Assembly (NCBI GenBank): GCA_030066475.1
Contig: JASJBO010000137.1
Span: forward strand, 1 to 14,295
DNA from: Myxococcota bacterium
GTDB taxonomy: Bacteria > Myxococcota_A > UBA9160 > PR03
Length of the DNA: 14,295 nucleotides
Direction: 5' to 3'
Of the stretch, positions 1 to 7,379 are shown one piece after another. A model generated the notes under the pieces. The model had not been told where the DNA came from and ran no database searches. It was given only the letters and a program-made list of their open reading frames with translations. Numbering within the stretch: position 1 is the first letter of the stretch; each line of letters starts with the position of its first letter. The translations under genes were made by a program, and so were the position numbers.

Positions 1-204
1 CGCCTCCGCTTGCGGCTTCCCCCTTCGATCTTGGCAGAGGCGGCTACGGGAGCTTCGGTCGTGAGGCCGTCCCGCCGGCCTGCTCGACCCGAGCGAAGCC
101 TCGACGGCTGCCCGCGCAAGCGCCGCCCACCAGAGCCCAAACAGCGCGCCCCGGCCCCACGCGGCGCGCGCAGCGAGCCGCAGGCGAGCGAAGTCCACCC
201 AGCT
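1..204. repeat. Long repeat element, copy 1 (core plus one short unit), cut by the window edge
   Basis: This stretch aligns without gaps to 10044-10247, with about 18 mismatches by hand count over 204 bases. It consists of a core of about 165 bases followed by one short unit (166-196) containing AGCGAGCCGCAGGCGAGCG. The same unit recurs at 9963-10281 and 14140-14295. It ends exactly at the stop codon of the cyanophycinase gene (TAG on the minus strand at 203-205). In copy 2 the core is flanked by oppositely oriented units; the matching left flank here would lie outside the window. No transposase is present, so I read it as a non-autonomous REP/BIME-like or MITE-like element. An open frame runs through it, but the changes are mostly non-synonymous and I do not call it a gene. 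Confidence 0.8.
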
Positions 205-1048
205 ATGCCACGGCGTCGCCTCGCAGTCGCCCCGGTGCGGGCGGCTCGACCTTGCGCGCCGGCAGGTCGTAGCGCCAGCCTTCGGTGAGCGCGTGGACGC
301 GCATGCCGGCGAACGCGGCCGGGCTGTCCTCGGGGACGACGTCGAGATTGGTGGCCCCGAGCTCCGACCCGTCCACGATCGTGAGGCTGCCGCTTCCGAA
401 CACGTCGACGCGGTCCTCCGGGTCGAGCTCGAAGGCCGTGTCCTCGTCGAGACCGAAGCCGAGCAGCGAGGGGTTGCACAGGACGGCGGCCAGCAGGCGA
501 CCGAAGCGGTCCCGCTCGCGGAAGTGCTGGTCCACGATCACGCCTCGCAGCAGGCCGAGGCCGGGCGACAGGCGCACGGCGGACAGCCGGGCGGGGGACC
601 GGGCGCGACCCCGAGCGATCATCACCGCGCTGAGCGCCGAGGCGCCCGCGCTGGTGCCCGCCACGTGCAGGCCCTTCCGGTGGCGCTCGCGCAGCCGCGC
701 GTCCAGGGGCGTCCCGCCCAGGATCGTGACCAGCTTGAGCTGGTTCCCGCCGGTGAAGAAGACGCCGTCGGCGCGGTCGAGCGCCGCCAGCAGCTCCGGG
801 TCGGAAGCCTGGGCGCGGGTCTCCTGGTGGAAGGTCGAGACGTTCGAGACGCCGAGCTCGGCGAAAGCCTGGTCGTACTCCGCGACGATCTTCGCGGGCT
901 CCGCCGAGGCGGTCGACACCACCACGAGCCGAGCCGCCTCGCCGCCGGCGCGCTCGACGAAGCGCGCGAGCACGGCGGTCTCCCCCTGGCGCGCCTCCCG
1001 CCCGCCGATCGCGAACAGGGAGCCCCGCGTGGTGCCGTCAGGCGCCAA
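203..1048 (-). CDS. cphB: Cyanophycinase-like peptidase (S51 family)
   Basis: Predicted cytoplasmic serine peptidase of 281 aa with no signal peptide. Cyanophycinases cleave beta-Asp-Arg isopeptide bonds of cyanophycin and release the dipeptide. Family signatures are present in order: FTGGNQ (Gln103 in the pocket), GTSAGAS (nucleophile Ser133), DQHF with following arginines (His175), and GFGLDEDTA (Glu202). These match the positions known in characterised cyanophycinases, and the length is typical. The start is TTG at 1048, with AGAGGG six bases upstream, and it overlaps the previous gene's stop by 11 bases, so it is probably translationally coupled. It is last in the five-gene operon. No cyanophycin synthetase lies in the window, so the real substrate could be another isoaspartyl peptide. 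The stop is TAG and abuts the repeat element. Confidence 0.9.
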   Translation of the reverse strand: MAPDGTTRGSLFAIGGREARQGETAVLARFVERAGGEAARLVVVSTASAEPAKIVAEYDQAFAELGVSNVSTFHQETRAQASDPELLAALDRADGVFFTGGNQLKLVTILGGTPLDARLRERHRKGLHVAGTSAGASALSAVMIARGRARSPARLSAVRLSPGLGLLRGVIVDQHFRERDRFGRLLAAVLCNPSLLGFGLDEDTAFELDPEDRVDVFGSGSLTIVDGSELGATNLDVVPEDSPAAFAGMRVHALTEGWRYDLPARKVEPPAPGRLRGDAVA

Positions 1049-2996
1049 GGGCGGCCCTCTCGCCGGGCTCCGCTTCGGCGCCGCTCGAGACGAGCTGGAG
1101 GGAGGGCGCCGCCCCTGCGCGGTAGCGCGTCCGCGCCACGTCGACGATCCGCTCGATCAGCTCCGCGAAGGACATGCCCGCGGCCCCCGCGGCCAGCTCG
1201 AAGGCACCGCCCGGCGCCAGGGCCCCGAGCTCGCCGACCTCGACCACCCGCAGCCGGCCCGCGCTCGGCACGCGGATCCGCACGAGCGCGTAGTCACGGC
1301 AGCCGCAGGCTCGGAAGGCAGCCAACGCGGTGTCGCGGATGCGCTCGGCCTGGCGGCGGTCGAGCCGAGCCGGACTTCGGGGCGCCCGGTCGCGCGCGCC
1401 GGCGTCGACCAGCGGCAGGCACTCGGGCGGGTCGTTGCCGACGATCGCGACCTGGATCTCGGGCCCGGAGACGGGGGGGCGAACGATCGCCTCCTGGTCG
1501 TGGCGGCGAACCACCAGCCGGATGGCCTCGTCGAGCTGGTGTCGGTCGCCCGCGACGCGCAGCTTGCCGCGCCGTCGGTAGCGGGGCTCGACGACGACCG
1601 GATAGCCCGGCTCTTCGCGCAGCTCGGCGACGTCTCGGACCGCCTGGCAATCGGGCGCCTCCAGCCCGGCACCGCGCAGCGCCGCGGCGGTCAGCAGCTT
1701 GTCGTGGGCGACGAGGCTGCCCGGGGGCGCGGCGCCGGTGTAGGCCACGCCGGACATCTCGAGCATGGCGGGCACGTGCGCGGCGGGCAGCTGTCCCTGG
1801 ATGCCTTGGGACAGGTTGAGAACGATGCCGCCGGGCTCCTCCGTCCGCGGGTGCGGCGGAACGAAGTCGCGAAGCCTCGACAGCAGACGGATGTCGCCTT
1901 CGAAAAGCTTCACGGTGTGTCCGTGCTCGCGAAGCGCGGCCACGACGCGACGGATCGCGTAGCGGTCGTAGAGCTGCGGAGTCGGCTCTCCCAGGCGGCC
2001 GATGACGCCGTTCCGGCGCCGGTTCCAGACGACCGCCACCCGCAGACTGCGCCGATCGGAGAAGAGCCGCGGCACCGCGACGCCGCTCAGCCGGGCGTCG
2101 AGGTCCTGGAACAGGCGGTGGTCGAGGAACTCGGAGATCAGGACGACCGCGACGATCTGGGTCACCACCAGCTCCGGGAACCGGATGGCGAGCTCGCGCA
2201 GCGCGGGGATCTGGCCGATGCCGGCCAGCACCATGGCGATCCCGATGGTCATCCCCGTGCGCCAGCTCGCGGCCAGCCAGGTATCGCGGTCCAGGGTCTT
2301 CGCGATGCCCTCGGCCAGCAGGCCGAGCACGATCACCGGGAAGAAGCCGAGCCCGAACAGCACCTCCGACCGCATCCACGGCGCGACCATGAGGGCCAGC
2401 AGGAGCACGACGACCGCGAGGCTCATGACCACGGAGACGCGCGCGTAGTAGGGGAGTCGGAAGCGCAGCAGTGCCGGACGCACCGCGATCACGATCGCGA
2501 CCACGACGCCGATCAGCAGCAGGCTCGGCACGACCCCGCTCTGCTGGAATCCGACGGCGATCAGGATCGATCGGAAGCCGATCACGCGGAGCCCGAAGGT
2601 GAGACGGGCGAGGGCGATCAACATCGCGCCCGTCGGCAGGAACAGCAGGTACAGGACCTGACCGCGGTCGTTCGCGGGAACCCGGTGCAGCGAGAGCATC
2701 TCGTTCAGGTCGTGACCGATCGAGGGCAGCAGGGTCCCGCTCAGCGAGGGGCCCAGGACGCCCGGGGCGGCCGAGAGGCGCACCGCCATGGCGATGAGCG
2801 GAAGCAGCGCGAGCGAGAGGAGCAGGCCCAGCTCGGCGCGCGTCAGGTTGCCCTTGGGCCGGAGCCAGCGCGAGCGCGAGCCCACCTCGGAGACTCCGCC
2901 GAGCCAGGCGCGGAGTCGGGTCGCGCGGGCCGCCGGCGACTCGCCGCTCGGCTCGGCGGCACGCGAGCCAGCCCGCGTGGCGTCCGGCCGCGCCAT
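1038..2996 (-). CDS. 7-TM membrane protein fused to a degenerate D-Ala-D-Ala-ligase-like ATP-grasp domain
   Basis: 652 aa. Residues 1-50 are a charged linker. Residues about 54-290 hold roughly seven hydrophobic segments (near 54-73, 113-133, 142-151, 156-173, 187-206, 213-235, 249-290), resembling the 7-TM module usually found beside transglutaminase-like and RimK-type ATP-grasp proteins. Residues about 317-625 follow the D-Ala-D-Ala ligase plan: NLSQGIQG, VPAMLEMSGVAYTG, then HDK at 431-433. Key ATP-grasp positions are altered. The Lys of the usual VxKP is Glu470, the Asp of the second metal site is Arg573, and the Asn of EVN is Gly588 (EVG). The domain is therefore probably non-catalytic. 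The ATG lies one base after the upstream gene's TGA, behind a run of G residues suitable as a ribosome site. The hydrophobic part should sit in the inner membrane with the pseudo-ligase cytoplasmic; the exact topology is inferred. Confidence 0.8.
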   Translation of the reverse strand: MARPDATRAGSRAAEPSGESPAARATRLRAWLGGVSEVGSRSRWLRPKGNLTRAELGLLLSLALLPLIAMAVRLSAAPGVLGPSLSGTLLPSIGHDLNEMLSLHRVPANDRGQVLYLLFLPTGAMLIALARLTFGLRVIGFRSILIAVGFQQSGVVPSLLLIGVVVAIVIAVRPALLRFRLPYYARVSVVMSLAVVVLLLALMVAPWMRSEVLFGLGFFPVIVLGLLAEGIAKTLDRDTWLAASWRTGMTIGIAMVLAGIGQIPALRELAIRFPELVVTQIVAVVLISEFLDHRLFQDLDARLSGVAVPRLFSDRRSLRVAVVWNRRRNGVIGRLGEPTPQLYDRYAIRRVVAALREHGHTVKLFEGDIRLLSRLRDFVPPHPRTEEPGGIVLNLSQGIQGQLPAAHVPAMLEMSGVAYTGAAPPGSLVAHDKLLTAAALRGAGLEAPDCQAVRDVAELREEPGYPVVVEPRYRRRGKLRVAGDRHQLDEAIRLVVRRHDQEAIVRPPVSGPEIQVAIVGNDPPECLPLVDAGARDRAPRSPARLDRRQAERIRDTALAAFRACGCRDYALVRIRVPSAGRLRVVEVGELGALAPGGAFELAAGAAGMSFAELIERIVDVARTRYRAGAAPSLQLVSSGAEAEPGERAALGA

Positions 2997-2997
2997 C

Positions 2998-5088
2998 TCA
3001 GCCCCCCTTCTTCCGGATCCCGACGACGGCGGAGAGGCCCGGGAACAGCTCGGCGTCCGTCTCCTGCAGCCGGATGCGGACGCCGATCACGGGGGTGTCG
3101 CGCATGCGCTCGTGGCGCGGCTGGGGCACCTCCGAGTCCGGCAGCTCGTAGTCGGTCGACACGCCGATCGTCTCGACGACCCCCCGGAACTCGCGGTCCG
3201 GATAGGAGTTGAGCGTCACCGTGGCCTCGCTGCCGATGCCGAGCTCGCCGAGCTCGTCCTCGTCGATCCAGGCCTCCACCCACAGCTCCTCGCCGATCCA
3301 GAGCGAGACCACGGGCTCTCCGACGACGATGGCGCCGCCTGGCTCGACGATGCGACGGACGACCGCCCCGTCGTCCGGAGCGCGGATCACCGCGCCCTCG
3401 AGGTCCGCCTCGGCGACCGCGAGCTCGGCCCGGAACGCCGCGATCTCCGCCTCGAGCACCGAGATGCGCTTCTCGCGCACGGCCAGCCCCTCGGACTCGA
3501 CGCGCGCCAGCTCGCGGGCCGCTTCGGCGGCCGTGCGTTCCGCCGCGGAGGCGGCGACGCGCGCCAGCGCGGTGCGGTGCTCCGTCTCCGCGGTTCGGGC
3601 CCGCTCCTCGGCCACCAGGCCGCGGGAGGCGAGCGAACGCTGCAGCTCCATGCGCCGCTGCGCCTCCTGCGCGAGGCTCTGCGCCGCTCCGACCTCCGCC
3701 TGGGCCGCCGACGATCGGGCGGACACCTCACGAAGCGCGCTCGCCAGCCGCACGCGCTCGTTCGCGATCGCGAGCCGCTCCACCTCGAGCTCGCGGGTGG
3801 CCTTCTCGAGCTGCGAGCGCGCCTGTCGGACCCGCGCCTCGAAGTGGGCGTCCTGGAGGCGCGCGATCACCTCACCGGTCGCGACGTGGTCGCCGGTGTC
3901 GACCTCGATGCTGTGGATCACGCCGTCCATCCGCGATCCGACGTCCGCGATGTGGCCCCGCACCACCGCGTCGCGGGAGACCACGTGGGTGGCACGGTAG
4001 TGTGCCCAGAGCAGCAGCGGGGCGAGCACGGCGACCCCCGCCAGGGCGCCGAGCGAGCCCATCAGGATGCGGCGGGGACGTCGCCCGCCCGCGGCGGAAG
4101 GGGCGGCGAGCGCCGCGTTCGGAGCCGGTACGACGGGCGGGTCGGCGTCCTCCGGCGCGTCGCGCGGCCGCGCGGGCGCCGCGGCGCCGAAGAGCGCCTC
4201 GAAGACCCGTTCCGCGAGCGCGCCCCGCTCGACGTGCTGTCGGAAGGACTGTGCCGACCCCTGCACCTCGCGGTACGAGACGGCCGACTTGAGCCCCTCT
4301 TGGGAGGCGGCGGCCCGCATCGCGGCCACCCAGGTTCGCGCGTCCCGCTCCGGGGGCAGGCCCGCGCCGGGCTCCGCCTCCTGCCCGGGACGGGGCTCGG
4401 CCGACCGCAGTCCCGACCGCGCCTCGAAGACCGTGATCGGAACGCGCAGCAGCCGCTCGGGACGGAACTGCAGGTCGGAGCGTCCGGGCCGCGGTCCGAT
4501 GCCCAGCGGAAAGCGCAGGCCCGGGTCCGGCAGGGTGTAGCTGCCGGCCGAGGCCGCCACGACGCCCGCGACCCGCTCCGGATGCGCCATGGCGTAGCGA
4601 ATCGCGAAGCGTCCCCCGCTCGCGTAGCCGAACAGGTGCACCGGGCGCGGCTCCCCGCCCAGCAGCGCGGTCACCTCGTCGACGATGGCGTTCAGCGCCG
4701 CGTCCGCCCCCCGGCCGCGGGCCTGGCGGCTGCGGTCCCGGCCGAGGCGCTGGTAGTCCGGGTAGCGCTCGCTCGCGAAGCGGGGAGCGACCAGCACGGC
4801 GCCGTAGCGATCGGCGAGCGCGGAGAAGGCCCGCAGCTGGGCCTCGGCGTCGCGAGAGTTGTGGTGGATCGCGACGAACAGCGGCGCGTCGGCGCCCGCG
4901 CCCGGCGGGCGGTGGACGAAGTAGTCGACGCCGGAGCCGTCCTGCACGGTGCGGTGCGCGGTCGCGCCCTCGGCCAGCGGGCCGTCGGCGCCGTCCGCCG
5001 GGCTCGGGGCCGGCGCTTTGCCGGACGCGCTGCCGGAATTGGATCGCGCGCGCTTCGGGCGCTCGGACTTCAGACCGCGGGACTTCAA
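2998..5088 (-). CDS. Alpha/beta-hydrolase-like pseudoenzyme domain fused to a HlyD/EmrA-type membrane-fusion protein
   Basis: 696 aa with an unusual architecture. Residues 1-45 are a basic linker and about 46-302 an alpha/beta-hydrolase fold. A Pro/Ala linker follows, then one TM helix at about 341-361, a biotinyl-lipoyl segment at about 372-412, a long Ala/Glu/Arg-rich coiled coil at about 415-565, and the second lipoyl half plus beta-barrel at about 566-690. The hydrolase half aligns closely with the gene just upstream (both have LFG, RYAMAHP, TLPDP and EALFG/EAMFG), but the nucleophile Ser is Ala156, the Asp region reads FEARSG and the His is Gln280. It should be inactive. EmrA-type adaptors place the N-terminus in the cytoplasm and the coiled coil in the periplasm. 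No inner-membrane pump or outer-membrane channel gene is nearby; the following 7-TM protein is the only candidate partner. The start is TTG, four bases after the upstream stop, with no clear ribosome site, so it is uncertain. Confidence 0.85.
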   Translation of the reverse strand: MKSRGLKSERPKRARSNSGSASGKAPAPSPADGADGPLAEGATAHRTVQDGSGVDYFVHRPPGAGADAPLFVAIHHNSRDAEAQLRAFSALADRYGAVLVAPRFASERYPDYQRLGRDRSRQARGRGADAALNAIVDEVTALLGGEPRPVHLFGYASGGRFAIRYAMAHPERVAGVVAASAGSYTLPDPGLRFPLGIGPRPGRSDLQFRPERLLRVPITVFEARSGLRSAEPRPGQEAEPGAGLPPERDARTWVAAMRAAASQEGLKSAVSYREVQGSAQSFRQHVERGALAERVFEALFGAAAPARPRDAPEDADPPVVPAPNAALAAPSAAGGRRPRRILMGSLGALAGVAVLAPLLLWAHYRATHVVSRDAVVRGHIADVGSRMDGVIHSIEVDTGDHVATGEVIARLQDAHFEARVRQARSQLEKATRELEVERLAIANERVRLASALREVSARSSAAQAEVGAAQSLAQEAQRRMELQRSLASRGLVAEERARTAETEHRTALARVAASAAERTAAEAARELARVESEGLAVREKRISVLEAEIAAFRAELAVAEADLEGAVIRAPDDGAVVRRIVEPGGAIVVGEPVVSLWIGEELWVEAWIDEDELGELGIGSEATVTLNSYPDREFRGVVETIGVSTDYELPDSEVPQPRHERMRDTPVIGVRIRLQETDAELFPGLSAVVGIRKKGG

Positions 5089-5092
5089 GGGC

Positions 5093-5974
5093 TCACAGCT
5101 CGCTCACGCGGGCCGCCGGGGGCGGCGCTCCGAACATGGCTTCGAAGAGCGTATCTCCGAGCCCGCCGCGCAGCACGGAGCGTCGGAAGGAATGGTCGCA
5201 GCCGGCCAGCTCGTGGTACGAGATCGCCGGCTCCATGTGGTGGGCGCGAGCGGCGGCCTCCATGGCGGAGACCCACCGGCGGGCGCGCTCGACCCGGGTG
5301 GACCCCTGCTCGCGGTCGAGCCGGGCGTTGCGCCGCAGGTCCGTCGGGTCGTCGTCGTCGGCACCCACCAGGACCCGGATCGGGATCTGCAGGAACTCCT
5401 CGGCGTCGAAGCGCACGCCCGGCAGCTTCGGGCTCTGCCGCGTGCCGTGCGGGAATCGCCGCGTCGGGTCCGGAAGCGTGTACCAGCCGGCGGACGCGAC
5501 CACGGCGCTCGCGATGCGATGCGGGTGGGCCATCGCGTAGCGATGGGCGAACTGCGCGCCGCCCGAGAATCCGAACAGGTGGAAGCGCTCGGCCGAGGCC
5601 CCGGTCAGGGTCGCCGCCTCGGCGACGATCAGGTTCAGGACCACGTCGGCCCGCTTGCCGCGGCCGAGGCGCCCGAGCCGCTGGTAGTCCGGATGCTCCG
5701 CCGCCGAGAAGTGCGGGGCGACCAGCACGGCGCCGTAGAGGTCGCAGTAGGCCGACAGGAGCCGCGCGTGCTCGTCGGCATTGCGGGACACCCCGTGCAC
5801 CGAGACGACGAGAGGCGGCTCCGGGCGCCGGCTGCTCGGCACGTAGAGCAGGTACTCCTGGCTGGTGTCCACCCGCAGGACGCGACGGGAGAGGGCCTTG
5901 CGGCGCGGACGCGCGCTCGCGTCGCCCGTCCCGCCGGTCGAACTCGTCGTCCCGACCATCTCGATCGACCTCAT
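5093..5974 (-). CDS. Alpha/beta hydrolase (PHB-depolymerase/esterase-like), intact triad
   Basis: 293 aa, predicted cytoplasmic serine hydrolase; the substrate is unknown. The first 35 residues are a Ser/Thr/Gly-rich then basic tail without a signal peptide. The core shows VSVHG (oxyanion region, residues 57-61), GFSGG with nucleophile Ser137, an acidic loop GADDDD with Asp206, and DHSF with His261. It is a clear paralogue of the N-terminal domain of the following gene, sharing GAVLVAP, HPDYQRLGR, RYAMAHP and WYTLPDP/SYTLPDP, and it keeps the triad that the neighbour lost. The chosen ATG overlaps the upstream TGA as ATGA, which implies coupled translation. A second ATG at 5957-5959 (Met6) is an alternative, with GAGG nine bases before it. 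The family assignment is good; the precise activity (esterase, depolymerase or amidase) cannot be told. Confidence 0.85.
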   Translation of the reverse strand: MRSIEMVGTTSSTGGTGDASARPRRKALSRRVLRVDTSQEYLLYVPSSRRPEPPLVVSVHGVSRNADEHARLLSAYCDLYGAVLVAPHFSAAEHPDYQRLGRLGRGKRADVVLNLIVAEAATLTGASAERFHLFGFSGGAQFAHRYAMAHPHRIASAVVASAGWYTLPDPTRRFPHGTRQSPKLPGVRFDAEEFLQIPIRVLVGADDDDPTDLRRNARLDREQGSTRVERARRWVSAMEAAARAHHMEPAISYHELAGCDHSFRRSVLRGGLGDTLFEAMFGAPPPAARVSEL

Positions 5975-7086
5975 TCCGCGCGGCCTCGCAGCGATGCGAG
6001 GATCCGGCGCGCGGTCTCGGCGCCGGCGAGATCCTCGCGGGTGAAGGTGGGCAGACCGGTTGCCGCTCCCGCCTCGGCGCACTGGAGCGGGGCGGCCGTC
6101 AACACCCCGGCCAGCCCGACGACGTTCAGCGCGTGCTCCCGGAGCCAGGCGCTGCCGGCGACGGCACCCATCGCATCGCCCGCCGTGAAGAGGATTCCGT
6201 CCACGTGCGACTGGAACACCGGAGAGTCGAGCAGGGCCGCGGTCTCGGGCTGCAGGATGCCGTCCGCCACCTCGAGCACCGCGACCTCGGCCCCCGCCTT
6301 CTGCATGTGCGCCATCAGGGTCACCACGACCCCCTCGATCTCCGCCAGCGGGGTGCGGTAGGTCGACACCAGCCCGGCATCGGTGAAGTCCAGGACGGGG
6401 TCCGCGCCCGCGTCGGCCAGGAGCCAGGTATCGCCCCCGGCGCCCGTGCCCGTGACCTTGGCGTAGCCGACCTGGAAGCCGGCCTCGATCAGCCCCCGGA
6501 CGAGGAAGGCCGCCGACGTGGTCTTGCCGGCGTCCATGGCGGTGCCCGCCACCGCGATCGTGGGAAGACGGGGCTCGGTCAGGTGGGCGGCCGCCTCGAT
6601 GGCGTGGTCCCCGAGGTTCGCCGGCCGGTCGTCGGCGCCGAGCAGGAGTCCGATCGGCGTGATCACGGTCGGCCCGCGCGAGATGCGGCCGTGCCAGGAC
6701 CGCGCCTTGGCGGCCACGCCGCCGCCGGCGACCAGGTGGCAGGGACCCAGGGTGCGGGGCACGACGGCCTCGAACTGGTTCGACGCGTAGCGATTGCCGT
6801 AGGCCACGACGATCTCGTCGCCGGGAAACAGGTTCCTCCGGCGTCCGCTCCAGAGCTGGAGCCCCCGGTGGTGGCCCAGGAGGTCCACGCGCGCGAGCAC
6901 GAGATCCCCGGCGCGCGGCGCGACGGCCTCGTGCCGGATCCGGTAGGGCCGATCGGTCGGAACCCGGCGCGTCGTGAAGGCCCAGGCCGCGCGGCGGAGC
7001 CTCTCGGCCTCGAACAGGGACTGTCCCGGCGCCTGCGCGGCGGCTGCGGGAGCGTGTCCAGCGGCGACCTCCAGAGCCTCTGCCAT
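5971..7086 (-). CDS. P-loop NTPase resembling DUF1611/dethiobiotin-synthetase-like ligases
   Basis: 371 aa. Residues about 57-160 form a conserved-looking non-P-loop domain (GDLVLARVD, GLQLWSGRRR, FPGDEIVVAYGNRY, LGPCHL). Residues about 175-368 form a P-loop domain with Walker A GTAMDAGKTT (Lys188), then KVTGTGAGGD, FTDAG and a Walker B-like LEVADG (Glu272). This layout resembles DUF1611 C-terminal and dethiobiotin-synthetase-like domains, which phosphorylate or acylate small carboxylates. Some DUF1611 proteins have been linked to D-glutamate N-acylation and dipeptide epimerase pathways. The start was chosen at the ATG at 7084-7086 because AGGA lies six bases upstream. An in-frame extension to 7179 is possible but would be a basic tail lacking such a site. 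It is first in the five-gene operon, and its stop overlaps the next start by four bases. The function remains unassigned. Confidence 0.75.
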   Translation of the reverse strand: MAEALEVAAGHAPAAAAQAPGQSLFEAERLRRAAWAFTTRRVPTDRPYRIRHEAVAPRAGDLVLARVDLLGHHRGLQLWSGRRRNLFPGDEIVVAYGNRYASNQFEAVVPRTLGPCHLVAGGGVAAKARSWHGRISRGPTVITPIGLLLGADDRPANLGDHAIEAAAHLTEPRLPTIAVAGTAMDAGKTTSAAFLVRGLIEAGFQVGYAKVTGTGAGGDTWLLADAGADPVLDFTDAGLVSTYRTPLAEIEGVVVTLMAHMQKAGAEVAVLEVADGILQPETAALLDSPVFQSHVDGILFTAGDAMGAVAGSAWLREHALNVVGLAGVLTAAPLQCAEAGAATGLPTFTREDLAGAETARRILASLRGRAE

Positions 7087-7107
7087 CTGCCGTCCTTTCC
7101 CCTCGCG

Positions 7108-7127
7108 GGCGTGCGGGCGCGCACGCC
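7108..7127. promoter_or_regulatory. GC-rich hairpin in the operon leader
   Basis: GGCGTGCG and CGCACGCC form a perfect 8-bp inverted repeat around a GGCG loop. In the minus-strand mRNA it lies 21 bases before the ATG of the P-loop gene and just ahead of its AGGA ribosome site (7093-7096). No U-run follows, so it is not a standard terminator. It could shield or set access to the ribosome site; that role is inferred. Confidence 0.4.
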
Positions 7128-7237
7128 GCCGCTGAAGGGTGACGATCTGGGGGGCCCAGGTGTCGCACGAACTGGGCAACTTGCGATCATAATCGAGCTT
7201 CGTACGGCTCCAGGATTCGCCAGCGATGCGACCGAGC

Positions 7238-7251
7238 TGACCGAGCGGTCA
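7238..7251. promoter_or_regulatory. Operator-like palindrome TGACCG-AG-CGGTCA
   Basis: The arms TGACCG and CGGTCA are perfect inverted repeats around a two-base centre. A direct repeat of GACCGAGC starts at 7230 and at 7239, so the left arm is also duplicated nine bases upstream. The shape and size are those commonly bound by TetR-family dimers. It lies between the two divergent genes, near the putative start points. No regulator gene is in the window, so the bound protein is unknown. Confidence 0.45.
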
Positions 7252-7379
7252 ACGCGGAAGGGACAGTCATCCGGCGCGCCACCCGATACCGGGGCGGATC
7301 GGGCAGCAGCGATCGCGACGCTGCCGGTCTCCCGCCCAGCCGATCGATCGCCCCCCTTCGGGGCGGCGCCGCGCTCGCC

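Larger units (their letters stand above)
7087..7379. promoter_or_regulatory. Divergent intergenic control region
   Basis: This 293-base gap separates the five-gene minus operon from the plus-strand hydrolase gene. It holds the leader hairpin (7108-7127), the least GC-rich patch of the gap (7181-7200) and a palindrome (7238-7251). The AT patch offers overlapping -10-like hexamers, TATGAT on the minus strand (7186-7191) and CATAAT on the plus strand (7188-7193). I see no good -35 box at 16-18 bases for either, so the promoters are tentative. Confidence 0.45.

Noticed and set aside
1038..2996. Cyanophycin synthetase partner for the cyanophycinase
   Set aside because: It has no Mur-ligase domain, and the ATP-grasp ligands are replaced. 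The 7-TM fusion plan differs from CphA.
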